A DNA stretch of 64,000 nucleotides from Paraburkholderia unamae (GCF_003268775.1 NZ_QLSU01000001.1:310001-374000); one strand, 5' to 3'; counted from the first letter of the stretch, positions 38,775-48,796 are shown. Notes: generated from the letters alone by a model not told the origin. Translations and numbers: made by a program.

Positions 38775-41700
38775 TGCGTGGCCGCCTTCACGATCATGGG
38801 CGCGTTCGGCGCGACGCCGAACGTGGCCGGCGCGTACAGCGCCTCGACGCGCGTGGGCGGCAGCCCGAACGTGCCGACGTTGTTGAGCCGCACGGTGTAC
38901 TCCACCGACACCTTGCCCTTGGGCAGATACTCGTAGTACGCGCGATAGCCGTCGAAGCCGCGCTCGACGAATGCGGGCCACGGGCCGTTCTCGTCCTGCT
39001 TCTCCCCTTGCGTGGCCACCGCCGAATCGCGCCCGAGCCCCGAGCCGAGGATGGTCGCGCCCGCAGGCACGGGGTCGCTCACGACCACCCAGGTCATATC
39101 GGTTTGCGCGTCGATATCGAGGCGCACGCGCACGACGTCGCCGCGCGTGTACGCGCCCTTCACCGCGGCGTCCACCGGCGTGACGGTCTTCGTGATGCGA
39201 TAGCCCGCCGCGAACGGCGCGCGCAGCGCGACGGCGGCGAGGCTTTCCACGGTGGCCCACGGTTTGCCGGTTCCCTCCTGGGTCAGCGTGAGCGGCATGG
39301 CCGTGTGCTGCGCGGGCCACGCCAGCAGCGCGCTGCGCGCGGGCGCGGCGCGCGTGGCCGCAGTCGCGGTGCTCGCGGCACTCGCCGCTTGCGCGGGGGC
39401 GTTCCACGCAATCGTGCGCGACGTGTCGCCAAGCTGGATCTTCGTCGTGCCCGTTACCGGCTCATGCTCGAACGCGCGCGAGAAACGCTCCACCGCGAGC
39501 GAGCCGTACACGTTCGCCGTCGTCGTGCTCCACGCGCCGTTGCGTTGCAGCGCGAGCAGCCCCGCCACGAGGCGCGGCATGTCGTCCTTCCACGCGGGGT
39601 CGTCGGCGAAGGCGAGCGCGAGGCGCGCTGCGTTGACTTCCGGGCCTGTCATGAGCCACCACAGGTCGTCCCCGGCGGCGGTGGAGAACGTGAGCTGCGT
39701 GCCCTGCCACGTGAGGCGCGCGCGCAGGATCTGCCCGAGCTGCGCCAGTTTCGCCGCGCGATCGGGCACGTCGCGCATGCGCGCGAGCGCTTCGGCGTAA
39801 TCGATCACCGCGGACGTGGGCCACTGGTTCGGCGCGATCTCGATCGAGCCGAATTGGCGCGCGTTCGCCGCGCCATAGCGCGAGAGTGCGTCGATGGCGG
39901 CCAGCTTGCGCAGATCGAGGTCGCGGCGCGGCGACCACGGATTGCGCTCGATGCGGCCTTCCACGAAGCGCGTGAGACCGTCCACCATCTTGCCGCGCAG
40001 GGCGTCGGACAGCGCGAATCGCGGGTCGAGCTTCGAGGCTTCGTCGCTCACCGTCAGCAGATACGCCGTGAGCGCGGTGCTGCCACGGCTCGCGCTGTCG
40101 TCGGCAGGCGGGAAGTAGTTGGCGAGACCGTCGCGGTCGAGATACACGGGCATGCGCGCGAGCACCGTTTGCCAGCGAGCGGGGTCACGCAGGCCGATCG
40201 CAATCGAGCTCTGCTGCTCGAGGCATGAAAACGGATAGCGCTCGAACCAGCGCCGCACGCCCTGCAAGCCGTCGGCGAGCTTCGGTTGCAGCGACACCGC
40301 AATGCCGCCGCGCAGCACGCCTGCCTTCGTCGCGCTCGCGTTCGCGGGCGCAGCGACGGGAATCGCGAGCGTGCCGTCCACCTGCGCGAGCGTGGCCTGC
40401 TGCACGGTCACGGGTATCGCCGCGCTCACCTGTTGCGAGAGCTTCACCGCATCGGCCGCGTGCGCGCCGCCCTGCTCCGCCGCGCTCACGTTCCACACGA
40501 GCGCGGGCCGTTCCGCTTCGGCGAGTCCCTCGGGCACCGCCACCGTCCACGCCACTTCACGCGACGCATTGGGCGCGAGGTCCACGGTCTGCGCGGCAAG
40601 CGCAACCGGCGGCGCGTTCGGCGTGACGAGCACCTTCATCGCGCGCGTGGTCGTATTGCGCAACGTAAATTGCGCACGGAACGTGTCGCCCTCGCGCACG
40701 AGCGGCGGCAGGCCCGAGATCAGTTGCAGGTCCTGCGTGCTCTCGATCGTCGCACTACCCGTGCCGAAACGCTCCGCGCCGCTCGCCGCAATCGCGACAA
40801 TGCGAAAGCGCGTGATGGCGTCGTTCAGCGGCACCGTCACCTGCGCCGCGCCATTCGCGTCGAGCGTCACGCGCGGGTTCCAGTAAAGCAGCGTGTCGAA
40901 GAGTTCGCGCGTCGCGCCATGCCCGCCGCCGCCGCCCGCGGGCACCGCCTTGCGCCCGAAGTGCCGCCGCCCGACGATCTCCATTTGCGCGGTGGCCGTC
41001 TCCACGCCATAAGCGCGCTGCTGGAGCATGGCGTCGAGCAGATCCCAACTGCGGTTCGGCATGAGTTCGAGCAACGCTTCGTCAACGGCGGCCACGGCGA
41101 TCTGCGTGCCTGCGGGCACCGGCTGGCCGCCAGGCAGTCGCACGCGCAACTGTACGTGCGACGTGCCGCGCACCGGGTAGCGCTTCGCATCGGGCGTGAC
41201 GCTCACCGCGAGCCGGTGCGCCGCGTCGCCCACGCGAATCTGCGCGAGACCGTAGCGGTAAGCGGGCTTGGAGAGATCGACGAGCGGCGTGGGCGCTTCA
41301 TACTGGCGGCCTTCATACCAGAACGCACGCGCCCATTCGAGCGGCGCTTTCCAGCCCCATGTGAAGAACGAATACCACGGCACTTCGTGAATGCGCCCGC
41401 GCAACGCGAGCACGGAAACGTAGACGTTCGGCCCCCACCTGTCGCTCACCTTCAATTCGACCGTTGGATCGCGCCCATCGAGCTGCACGACGTGCGTTTC
41501 GATGATGCCCTCGCGTTCCACGGCCACGAGCGCCGTGGCGAAGCGAAACGGCATGCGCACCTGGAAGCGCGCGGTCTCGCCCGGCTCGTAGCTCGTTTTC
41601 TCGGGCAGCACGTCGATGCGATCGGTGTTCTCGCTGCCGAACCACAGTTCGTCCTCGCGCGTGACCCATACCGAGGTCGTCGCCGTCGCGGCATGACCGT

Positions 41701-44700
41701 CGCCGTCGCGCGCCGTCGCCACGAGATCGATATTGCCCGCCTCCTTGAGCTTCGCGTCGCAGGTGAGCAGGCCGTGGTCGTCGCTCGTGCCGCTGCACAG
41801 CGTGCCGAGATCGCGCGTTTCGGTGTGGTTGTCGTAGGCGTAAAAGCCGCCCACCATGCGCTTGCGCGAGGTGGTCGTGATCTTCGCGACGCCGCGCACC
41901 TCGAGCTTCACGCCCGCGTGCGGCTTGCCCTGCAAGTCGAGCGCGAGCGCCGTGACCGGCACGCTCTTGCCCACCGACACCCAGCGCCCCGACTTGATGC
42001 CCGCCACCACGGCCGCGGGCCAGAGCGTGGCCGCGCCGCTGATGGTCTGCACTTCGCCGTTCGGGTCCGCGAAGGTCGCTTCGAGCGCGAGCCGCCTGGG
42101 CGCGTCCACGACCGGCAGGTTCTTCAGGACGATCTGTCCCGCGCCGTTGCGGTCGAGGGTGAGCGGCTCCTTGTCGGCCACGAGCTTCGCCACCTCGCTG
42201 TCTTCCTGCGCGCCGTTGTCCTCGTCTTCGGATGCGTTGTCGCCCTTGCTCGCGCTCACATACGGCGCGAAGCTGAAATCGCCGTACGTGGCGGCGAATG
42301 CGGGCGTAGTGTCCTTCACGAGCGCCGAGACCTGCACGGGCAAGCTCGAAGCCGCGCCGCCCGAAACATAGTCGATCTGCACCGCGACGGCCGCCTGCGT
42401 GGACGCGACCAGCGGCGACGCCGTTTCGTTGCGCACGCCTATCGTGCCCTTGAGCACCGGCAGGCGGAACGCTTCCACGCGGAAGCTGCCGCTGTCGTAG
42501 CTCATGTGGAGGGTGTCGGCGCTGGTGTCGCTGGTATTGTCGTCCGCCGTGTCGCCACCGTCGCTTGCTGCGCTCGCGTTTGCATTGCCGTCGTCCAGCG
42601 AAACGTCGTATTCACCCAGCTTCGCCTCCGGCGGCAATACGAAGGTCGAATCGGCCGTATGGTCAGCGGACCATTTGAGCGGCAAATGCCAGGTTTGCCC
42701 GCTGCCCGCATGGCGTATCGTCACGCGCGTGGGATATTGCTGCGGGAACGCGAAGCCATGCATGGTCTGCGCGCGGATGAAATGCTTCATCGAAACCGTT
42801 TCGCCCGCGCGCAGCAATGTGCGGTCGAATACGGTATGCGCGCGCACCGTAGGCTCCACGCTCGTGTCGGTCGGCACGTTGAAGCGCCACGACTCGATGC
42901 CGCGATTCCAGTCCGACTGCACGAAGGCCATGTCGGGACCGGTTTTCGGGTCGTCGATGCGCGCCGAGACGAACAGTCCGCTGTAACTGTTTTCGCCGCA
43001 GTCCCGGCGGTTTGAAAGCGGTCCGTCGATCTTCAGCAGTCCGTGCGAATCGGTCTTGCCTGTCGCGAGCGTGTCGCCGTTGCAGTCCGAAACGTGCACG
43101 TCGGCGCCTGCCACCGGCTCGCCCTTGTCGAGCGTCGTCACCCACACCACGCTGTTCTCGCGGCCCTGCTTGAAATGCACGCCGAGATTCGTGATGAGCA
43201 CCGTCGTGCGCACGTACATCGGCGCGGGCTTGCCGAGCAGCGACGCCCCGAGCGAAGGCGACGCCAGCTCGATCACATAGAAGCCCGGCTTCGGCACCGG
43301 AATGCCCACCACCTCGAACGGCCGCAGCGTCTTCGGATCGGCCTTCGGCAGTGCGAGCGTCTGCACGCCGGGCTGGCCGTCGAGCAGGGAAAGCGAGCGC
43401 ACGTCGATGATGCGCGCCTTCGCGCCGCTTTCGCCCGTGCCCTCGCCCTCATCGGCCGTGCGCGGGATCACTACCGGCGACTTCGCGCGCGCGAGCATGC
43501 CCGGCATCAGCTTGTCGATCTCCGTTTCGCTCATGCCGTAGCTGTCGAAGCGGTCGACGAGACGCATCCAGCGGCGCATGTCGAGATCGGATTGCACCGC
43601 GAGCCTGGCGAACTTCGCCTCGCCCGAGTTGAGCCCCTGCACGTGCAGGTCAGCCTCGACATTGCGCAGCGTGACCGGCACGAGCGGCGGCGTACCCGGC
43701 TCCGCATAGCGCTCGATAATGCCGAACGTCGAGGACGGGAATTTGGCGAGCGGCGGCATCGGCGCGGTGGCCGTGCGCAACGGGAACAGGTCGGCGTTGG
43801 CGAGCGGCCTCCCACTCACGTCCTTGAGGCCAGCGGGCGCGGTGATCGTGAGCGTCGTGTGGTCGGGCAACGGCGCGGGGAACGAGATCGACGATACTTC
43901 GGCATCCTTGTCATTCTTGTCGAAGGCCGGCGCGATTTCGCCCTTCGGCCCTTGCAGGCGGAACTGCTGCGCGTCGGCGCGCGCAATCGGCGCGCTCAGG
44001 TCGATGCGCACGGGCCGCAGCGGCGTGCACGGCGCCTTCGCGTTCTCGCGCTCGCAACTCATGCTCGCTGTAAACGGCGCACGCACGGTGAAGTCGAAGC
44101 GGCGCTCCACGTCGTTGGGCGTGCCGTTCGGGCCCAGCACGCCCTTGCCATAGACAAGCTGCATCTTCGCGCTGGCAGGCAGCATTTGCTGGCAGGCGAG
44201 CGTGAGCACGTTCGCACTGTCCTTCTCCAGCCGGAAATGCTTGAGCAGCGCCGCGCGCGTGGGCGCATCCACGCTCTGCACGGGAATGCGGTTGCCGAGT
44301 CCGCCCGACTCGCACCAGACGTGCTCGAGCACGGAGGCCGGCTTGGCGGGACCGTTGAGCTTGAGCACGAACACCTGGTGCTCCTCGATCTCGCTGCCCT
44401 CACCGCTATAGGGCCGCATGCTCACCGGGAACGGTCCGCCCGTGGAGAACGCGAAGCGGCGTCCGCCCAGCACGGCGTTGCCCGCCTGCGACTTGAGCCC
44501 GTCGACGAGGTTGACGCTGCATTGCGTGTCGGGCGGCAGGTCGGCGGCGAAGTCGTAGGCCCATGTCTTCGCGTCGATCCAGCGGCCTTGCCCCGCGCCT
44601 GCCGCCGCATTGCCGCACTGCACGCGCGCGGGGTCCTTCGCGTCGGGTGCGCCGAACGCCACCATCGCCTCGTCGAACTTCACCACCACCTGGCGCACCT

Positions 44701-44836
44701 GCGCCACGGTCCCCTGCGGCGAGACGCTCACCGTGCGCGCGGCGTGGGCGCGCCATGCCCACGCCATGCATGCGCCCAGCACCAGGGCAAGCGCGAACGT
44801 CCACCATCCGCCTGTTTTTTGTGTTATGCGTTGCAT
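38771..44836 (-). CDS. Bacterial alpha-2-macroglobulin
   Basis: 2021 aa from the ATG at 44836 (AGGA 7 nt upstream); a longer open frame upstream is rejected for lack of homology. N-terminal hydrophobic segment with a lipobox-like LGAC, followed by Met-Ala-Trp, so either a lipoprotein or a membrane-anchored form. The thioester motif CLEQ is intact (Cys1538), followed by the alpha-helical thioester domain. It should trap host or rival proteases in the periplasm. Longer than the enterobacterial homologue (about 1650 aa). Forms an operon with pbpC. Confidence 0.93.
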   Translation of the reverse strand: MQRITQKTGGWWTFALALVLGACMAWAWRAHAARTVSVSPQGTVAQVRQVVVKFDEAMVAFGAPDAKDPARVQCGNAAAGAGQGRWIDAKTWAYDFAADLPPDTQCSVNLVDGLKSQAGNAVLGGRRFAFSTGGPFPVSMRPYSGEGSEIEEHQVFVLKLNGPAKPASVLEHVWCESGGLGNRIPVQSVDAPTRAALLKHFRLEKDSANVLTLACQQMLPASAKMQLVYGKGVLGPNGTPNDVERRFDFTVRAPFTASMSCERENAKAPCTPLRPVRIDLSAPIARADAQQFRLQGPKGEIAPAFDKNDKDAEVSSISFPAPLPDHTTLTITAPAGLKDVSGRPLANADLFPLRTATAPMPPLAKFPSSTFGIIERYAEPGTPPLVPVTLRNVEADLHVQGLNSGEAKFARLAVQSDLDMRRWMRLVDRFDSYGMSETEIDKLMPGMLARAKSPVVIPRTADEGEGTGESGAKARIIDVRSLSLLDGQPGVQTLALPKADPKTLRPFEVVGIPVPKPGFYVIELASPSLGASLLGKPAPMYVRTTVLITNLGVHFKQGRENSVVWVTTLDKGEPVAGADVHVSDCNGDTLATGKTDSHGLLKIDGPLSNRRDCGENSYSGLFVSARIDDPKTGPDMAFVQSDWNRGIESWRFNVPTDTSVEPTVRAHTVFDRTLLRAGETVSMKHFIRAQTMHGFAFPQQYPTRVTIRHAGSGQTWHLPLKWSADHTADSTFVLPPEAKLGEYDVSLDDGNANASAASDGGDTADDNTSDTSADTLHMSYDSGSFRVEAFRLPVLKGTIGVRNETASPLVASTQAAVAVQIDYVSGGAASSLPVQVSALVKDTTPAFAATYGDFSFAPYVSASKGDNASEDEDNGAQEDSEVAKLVADKEPLTLDRNGAGQIVLKNLPVVDAPRRLALEATFADPNGEVQTISGAATLWPAAVVAGIKSGRWVSVGKSVPVTALALDLQGKPHAGVKLEVRGVAKITTTSRKRMVGGFYAYDNHTETRDLGTLCSGTSDDHGLLTCDAKLKEAGNIDLVATARDGDGHAATATTSVWVTREDELWFGSENTDRIDVLPEKTSYEPGETARFQVRMPFRFATALVAVEREGIIETHVVQLDGRDPTVELKVSDRWGPNVYVSVLALRGRIHEVPWYSFFTWGWKAPLEWARAFWYEGRQYEAPTPLVDLSKPAYRYGLAQIRVGDAAHRLAVSVTPDAKRYPVRGTSHVQLRVRLPGGQPVPAGTQIAVAAVDEALLELMPNRSWDLLDAMLQQRAYGVETATAQMEIVGRRHFGRKAVPAGGGGGHGATRELFDTLLYWNPRVTLDANGAAQVTVPLNDAITRFRIVAIAASGAERFGTGSATIESTQDLQLISGLPPLVREGDTFRAQFTLRNTTTRAMKVLVTPNAPPVALAAQTVDLAPNASREVAWTVAVPEGLAEAERPALVWNVSAAEQGGAHAADAVKLSQQVSAAIPVTVQQATLAQVDGTLAIPVAAPANASATKAGVLRGGIAVSLQPKLADGLQGVRRWFERYPFSCLEQQSSIAIGLRDPARWQTVLARMPVYLDRDGLANYFPPADDSASRGSTALTAYLLTVSDEASKLDPRFALSDALRGKMVDGLTRFVEGRIERNPWSPRRDLDLRKLAAIDALSRYGAANARQFGSIEIAPNQWPTSAVIDYAEALARMRDVPDRAAKLAQLGQILRARLTWQGTQLTFSTAAGDDLWWLMTGPEVNAARLALAFADDPAWKDDMPRLVAGLLALQRNGAWSTTTANVYGSLAVERFSRAFEHEPVTGTTKIQLGDTSRTIAWNAPAQAASAASTATAATRAAPARSALLAWPAQHTAMPLTLTQEGTGKPWATVESLAAVALRAPFAAGYRITKTVTPVDAAVKGAYTRGDVVRVRLDIDAQTDMTWVVVSDPVPAGATILGSGLGRDSAVATQGEKQDENGPWPAFVERGFDGYRAYYEYLPKGKVSVEYTVRLNNVGTFGLPPTRVEALYAPATFGVAPNAPMIVKAATQ

Positions 44837-45204
44837 CGTCCGGTCCTCGTTTGCGCGTACGCCGCGCGACGATTGCCGCGCGGCGTGCGGTGAATGGTAC
44901 AGGGCGGCGCGAGGCCGCGCGCCAGGAGTGGCCGGCGCAGCGCTCGCGCAAGCGGCGCACGCCGAACGCATGCGCCGGCGCACAGCATGCCGTGATCCGC
45001 GCGCCGTCCATATCGGAAAGCGCTGAATCTGCGAGCGGGCAAACGGGAAGGGAGCGGCTGAGGGAGGGAGGGGTCCAGCGAGGCGCGTGAGCGCGAACGA
45101 ACGAGGGATGACGTGAGCGAGTGAAGGACCGGCGCGACGCACGCCGGATCCGGCGAGCGGTCATAGAGGCAAGCGACCCGGCGGGCCGCTTGCGAAACAT
45201 CGGG
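44837..45204. other. 368-bp intergenic region
   Basis: No gene, hairpin terminator or repeat that I can support. It should contain the promoter of the alpha-2-macroglobulin operon near 44840-44950. Confidence 0.4.
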
Positions 45205-45993
45205 CTACACGGTTTCGCGATAGCGCGCCGCGGGCTGCGATTGCCCGAAGTTCGCGAACATGGCCACTCGCGCGGCCTCGTAGTCGGCCCACTGCTGCGC
45301 GTCGGGCAGCGGCGGGATCGTCACCGTTTCGCGGCGGTCGTAGCCCACCAGCGCCGCATCGACGAGATCGCCCGCTTCCATCACGGCCGGCAGCGCATTC
45401 ACATCCTTGCCCGAGCGCTGCCAGATCTCGGTGCGCGTGGCGCCGGGCACGACAGCCTGCACATACACGCCCTTCGGCCCGAGCTCCAGATGCAACGACT
45501 GCGAGAAGTACAGCACGAACGCCTTGGTCGCGCCGTATACGCTCGAACGGAACTCGGGCGCGAGGCCGATCACCGAGCCGATGTTCACGATCGCCCCGCG
45601 GCCCTCGCGCGTGAAGCGCGGCGCGACGGCCGCGGCGAGACGCGCGAGCGCCGTCACGTTCAGATCGACAAGGCCGCCCACGGCTTCGGGGCCCTGCTCG
45701 ACGAACGTGCCGGGAAGGCTCGCACCGGCATTGTTGATCAGCACGCCGATGCGCGAGTCGGAGGCGAGGCGCGCTTCGAGCTGCACCAGGTCCGCATGCG
45801 ACGCGAGATCGGCGCGCCGGATTTCCACGTTCACGCCATCGCGCTCGCGCAGCCGCGCGGCCAGGTCCTCCATACGGGCGCGGTCGCGCGCCACCAGCAC
45901 CAGATCGTGGCCGCGCGCGGCGAACCGATCGGCATAGACAGCGCCGATTCCCGTGGACGCGCCGGTGATCAGCACAGCAGGTTGAGCAGACAT
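45205..45993 (-). CDS. Short-chain dehydrogenase/reductase
   Basis: 262 aa. Cofactor motif TGASTGIG (about residues 10-17), NNAG (about 87-90), catalytic Ser in NIGSVIG and the YxxxK pair in SSVYGATKAF. The Arg-rich segment after strand 2 (VARDRARMEDLAARL) suggests NADP(H). Substrate unknown. AAGGAG precedes the start. It is divergent from a TetR gene with two shared operators, so it is very likely the repressor's target. Confidence 0.92.
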   Translation of the reverse strand: MSAQPAVLITGASTGIGAVYADRFAARGHDLVLVARDRARMEDLAARLRERDGVNVEIRRADLASHADLVQLEARLASDSRIGVLINNAGASLPGTFVEQGPEAVGGLVDLNVTALARLAAAVAPRFTREGRGAIVNIGSVIGLAPEFRSSVYGATKAFVLYFSQSLHLELGPKGVYVQAVVPGATRTEIWQRSGKDVNALPAVMEAGDLVDAALVGYDRRETVTIPPLPDAQQWADYEAARVAMFANFGQSQPAARYRETV

Positions 45994-46010
45994 CGAAACT
46001 TCTCCTTTGA

Positions 46011-46048
46011 GATTCCGTTTACATGATGAACGTCATGTAAACGGAATC
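46011..46048. promoter_or_regulatory. Perfect 16-bp inverted repeat, operator 1 of the SDR/tetR pair
   Basis: GATTCCGTTTACATGA and its exact complement TCATGTAAACGGAATC flank a 6-nt centre TGAACG. It sits 17 bp upstream of the SDR start codon. The core CATGATGAACGTCATGTA (46022-46039) recurs 26 bp to the right. Confidence 0.8.
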
Positions 46049-46063
46049 ATGATGACCATCATG
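46048..46063. promoter_or_regulatory. Palindrome CATGATG-AC-CATCATG, operator 2, abutting the tetR -10 box
   Basis: Perfect 7-bp arms with a 2-nt spacer. Extended to 46065 it matches the core of operator 1 at 16 of 18 positions. TATAAT at 46064-46069 directly follows and fits the -10 of tetR, so a bound repressor would block its own promoter. Confidence 0.8.
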
Positions 46064-46104
46064 TATAATGTCAAGCATCGATCGAAGCCAGAGCGGAGAA
46101 AACA

Positions 46105-46665
46105 ATGAGGGTCAGTCGCGAGCAAGTGGCGATCAACCGCCAGCAGATTCTGGAGGCCGCCAGCCGGCTCTTTCGCGAACGCGGTTACGACGCGGTCACG
46201 GTCGCTGATGTGATGAGCGCCGCCGGACTCACGCACGGCGGCTTCTATGGCTATTTCAAGTCGAAGGACGACCTGGTCGCGCAAACGCTCGCCCATGTGT
46301 TCGAGCAAGGCGAAGGCGGCGACGCCGATCTCGCGCGCTACGCGGCGCGCTATCTCTCGCCCGCGCATCGCGACAACGTGGCGGGCGGTTGCCCCATGGC
46401 GGCGCTGGGCGCGGAAACGGCGCGGCAAACCCCCGAAGCGCGCGCGGCGATGGCCGCAGGCGTGGAGCGGCAGATCGAGCGCTTCAGCGCGGGCATGGAA
46501 ACGGGGGACGCCGCGGCGGCGCGGCAGGCGGCGATCGGCGGCTGGGCCGCGATGGTGGGTGCGGTCGTGCTCGCGCGACTGTGCGACGATCCGGCGTTGT
46601 CGAACGAGATCCTCGAAGCCACGCGCGCGTGGATTGGCGAACGCGAGGCTGCGGCGCGCGACTGA
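46105..46665 (+). CDS. TetR-family transcriptional repressor
   Basis: 186 aa. N-terminal helix-turn-helix: RQQILEAASRLFRERGYDAV, then VADVMSAAGLTHGGFYGYFK with the usual GxFYxYF, and SKDDLVAQTL. The C-terminal ligand domain has a GGCPMAALGAE loop, seen in TetR members that control SDR and reductase genes. Divergent from the SDR gene and probably represses both. Confidence 0.93.
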   Translation: MRVSREQVAINRQQILEAASRLFRERGYDAVTVADVMSAAGLTHGGFYGYFKSKDDLVAQTLAHVFEQGEGGDADLARYAARYLSPAHRDNVAGGCPMAALGAETARQTPEARAAMAAGVERQIERFSAGMETGDAAAARQAAIGGWAAMVGAVVLARLCDDPALSNEILEATRAWIGEREAAARD

Positions 46666-46712
46666 GGCCGCGCTGGCCGCCGGCGCTCATGAGCCACGCT
46701 CACGCGCCCGAT

Positions 46713-46757
46713 AAAAACGCCCGTGGCCGCGCAATGGCGCGGCCACGGGCGTTTATT
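46713..46757. terminator. Bidirectional terminator
   Basis: Perfect 18-bp stem AAACGCCCGTGGCCGCGC / GCGCGGCCACGGGCGTTT (46715-46732, 46737-46754) with loop AATG. T-rich tails on both sides serve the convergent tetR and DUF4148 genes. Confidence 0.9.
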
Positions 46758-46810
46758 ACTACGTCATGCGAATCAAATGCCGCTCAACGCGGCCACTGAA
46801 CTCAGTTCAA

Positions 46811-47125
46811 TCAGTGCGCGTTATAGATCGGCGGCGAGTAGCTGCTGACCGCACCATCGGTGCGCGAACCGCTTTGCGAAGAACCATTCGTGGCGGGACC
46901 ATAGCCGCTGGTTTGCGCATTCACACGCGACTGTGCCTGCTGCAAATCCGCCGGATAGTACAAGTCGTTCACCGAGGGGCGATAACCGGCGGCTTCGAGC
47001 TGCACGAGTTCGCCGCGCACCTGTGCACGGGTCACGGGACCATTATTGCCTTGCGACTGAGCAAACGAAACGGCCGGAACGACCAGCACGGCGGCGAGCG
47101 CAACGGCCTTGATAAGCGATTTCAT
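46811..47125 (-). CDS. DUF4148 exported protein
   Basis: 104 aa from the ATG at 47125 (GGAGGT 5 nt upstream). Signal peptide (LIKAVALAAVLVVPAVSFA, cleavage after SFA) followed by the family core VTRAQVRGELVQLEAAGYRP and NDLYYPADLQQAQSRV, then a Ser/Gly/Tyr tail. Such proteins are abundant in Burkholderia and relatives; function unknown. Confidence 0.9.
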   Translation of the reverse strand: MKSLIKAVALAAVLVVPAVSFAQSQGNNGPVTRAQVRGELVQLEAAGYRPSVNDLYYPADLQQAQSRVNAQTSGYGPATNGSSQSGSRTDGAVSSYSPPIYNAH

Positions 47126-47387
47126 GACCAACCTCCATTAACTTGATTGAATCGGCGCAGTTTCCTGCCTGCATCCGTTGGGTACCAGTGTAGGAAGATG
47201 AGCCATGCGAATAAACGCTACGAACGCGAATTCACTGTTTTCGCAGAACGTATAATCGCCGCGCGTCGCGCTCATTGCCAAAATGCATAAGCTTCTATCG
47301 CCACGGAATATGGAACACGTGCGCAACGCACTGTCGCTCTCTGGTGCATGATGAGGACTCTTTCGAGTAATCGATGAGGGGGTGACA

Positions 47388-48782
47388 ATGGCGAAGTGGC
47401 AACCCGACCCGACCTTCTACCCGTCCGCGCGCCTCGCGGCCGACGCGCCGGCGGAAACACTGGCCTATGTGGCGAGCTTCGACCCCACGCGCAGCGTGCC
47501 CGATTCGCTCGACGTGGTCGATCTGGACCCGCGCTCGCCGGAGTTCGGCCGCATCGTGCATCGGCTGCCCATGCCCAATGTCGGCGACGAACTCCATCAT
47601 TTCGGCTGGAACGCATGCAGTTCGTGCCTCTGCCCCAACGCGCCCCATGCCCATACGGAGCGCCGCTATCTCGTGGTGCCGGGGCTGCGCTCCTCACGCA
47701 TCCATATCGTCGATACGAAGCCCGACCCGCGCCGCCCCCATATCGCGCGCGTACACGAGCCCGAGAGCGTGGCGCAACGCGCGGGCTACACGCGCCCTCA
47801 TACGGTGCATTGCGGGCCGGATGGCATTTACGTGACATCGCTTGCCAATGCGCAGGGCGAGGCGCCCGGCGGCATCTTCCTGATGGACCACGAAAGCTTC
47901 GACATACTCGGCCAGTGGGAGATCGACCGCGGCCCGCAGGAGCTAGCCTATGACGGCTGGTGGCACCTGGGCTACGACACGCTCGTCACGAGCGAATGGG
48001 GCCTGCCCGCGGCCTTCGAAAACGGCCTCGTGCCCGAGGTGCTGCTGGGCGGACAGTACGGCCACCGCCTGCACTTCTGGGATCTGCACACGCGCAAGCA
48101 CAAACAGGTGCTCGATTTCGGCGCGGAAAACCAGCTCGTGTTCGAACTGCGCCCCGCGCACAACCCCACACGGCCTTATGGCTTCGTGAATTCGGTGATC
48201 AGCCTGAAGGATCTCTCCGCCTCCATCTGGCAGTGGTATCGCGACGGCGACGCATGGGCGGCGCGCAAGATCATCGAGATTCCCGCCGAGCCCGCCGACC
48301 CCGAACATCTGCCGCCGATGCTCAAGGGCTTCGCGGCCGTGCCGCCGCTCGTCACCGACATCGCGCTTTCGCTCGACGACCGCTTCCTCTACGTGGCGTG
48401 CTGGGGCACGGGAGACCTGCGCCAATACGATGTATCGGACCCCGAACATGCGCGCCTCACCGGTTGCGTGCGCATCGGTGGCATCGCCGCGCGCGCCGCG
48501 CATCCCCGGGCTCCCGGGCGGGCGCTGAACGGCGGCCCGCAAATGGTGGAGGTGAGCCGTGACGGCCGCCGCGTGTATTTCAGCAACTCGCTCTATGGCG
48601 CCATCGACGCACAGTTCTACCCCGAAGGCATCGACGGCTGGATGGTGAAGCTCGACGCCGCGCCCGACGGCGGCATAGCCTTCGACGAGCGTTTTTTCAT
48701 CGACTGGCCCAAGTCGCACCGTCCGCACCAGATCCGGCTCGAAGGCGGTGATTGCTCTTCTGATTCGTACTGCTATCCATAA
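47388..48782 (+). CDS. mtoX: Methanethiol oxidase (SELENBP1/SBP56 family)
   Basis: 464 aa from the ATG at 47388. Beta-propeller protein with the family motif HFGWNACSSCLC (Cys77 and Cys80), the RPHTVHCGPDGIYVTSL segment and the C-terminal HRPHQIRLEGGDCSSDSYCYP block (given in shortened view: HQIRLEGGDCSSD, then CYP). Relatives oxidise methanethiol to formaldehyde, sulfide and hydrogen peroxide using copper. No Sec/Tat signal is visible, unlike some bacterial periplasmic forms. The next gene, 14 bp on, is a membrane protein probably in the same operon. Confidence 0.85.
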   Translation: MAKWQPDPTFYPSARLAADAPAETLAYVASFDPTRSVPDSLDVVDLDPRSPEFGRIVHRLPMPNVGDELHHFGWNACSSCLCPNAPHAHTERRYLVVPGLRSSRIHIVDTKPDPRRPHIARVHEPESVAQRAGYTRPHTVHCGPDGIYVTSLANAQGEAPGGIFLMDHESFDILGQWEIDRGPQELAYDGWWHLGYDTLVTSEWGLPAAFENGLVPEVLLGGQYGHRLHFWDLHTRKHKQVLDFGAENQLVFELRPAHNPTRPYGFVNSVISLKDLSASIWQWYRDGDAWAARKIIEIPAEPADPEHLPPMLKGFAAVPPLVTDIALSLDDRFLYVACWGTGDLRQYDVSDPEHARLTGCVRIGGIAARAAHPRAPGRALNGGPQMVEVSRDGRRVYFSNSLYGAIDAQFYPEGIDGWMVKLDAAPDGGIAFDERFFIDWPKSHRPHQIRLEGGDCSSDSYCYP

Positions 48783-48796
48783 GCGCCGGAACAGGC

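Noticed and set aside
38775..39407. N-terminal extension of PbpC
   Set aside because: It overlaps the end of the alpha-2-macroglobulin gene in another frame; the signal-anchor and homology begin at 38774.
40286..43015. Open frame of about 909 codons opposite the alpha-2-macroglobulin gene
   Set aside because: Shadow of the real gene, with biased Arg/His/Ala composition and no motif.
44837..45142. 100-residue N-terminal extension of alpha-2-macroglobulin
   Set aside because: Arg/Ala/Pro-rich shadow sequence; a signal peptide and a ribosome site are found at 44836 instead.
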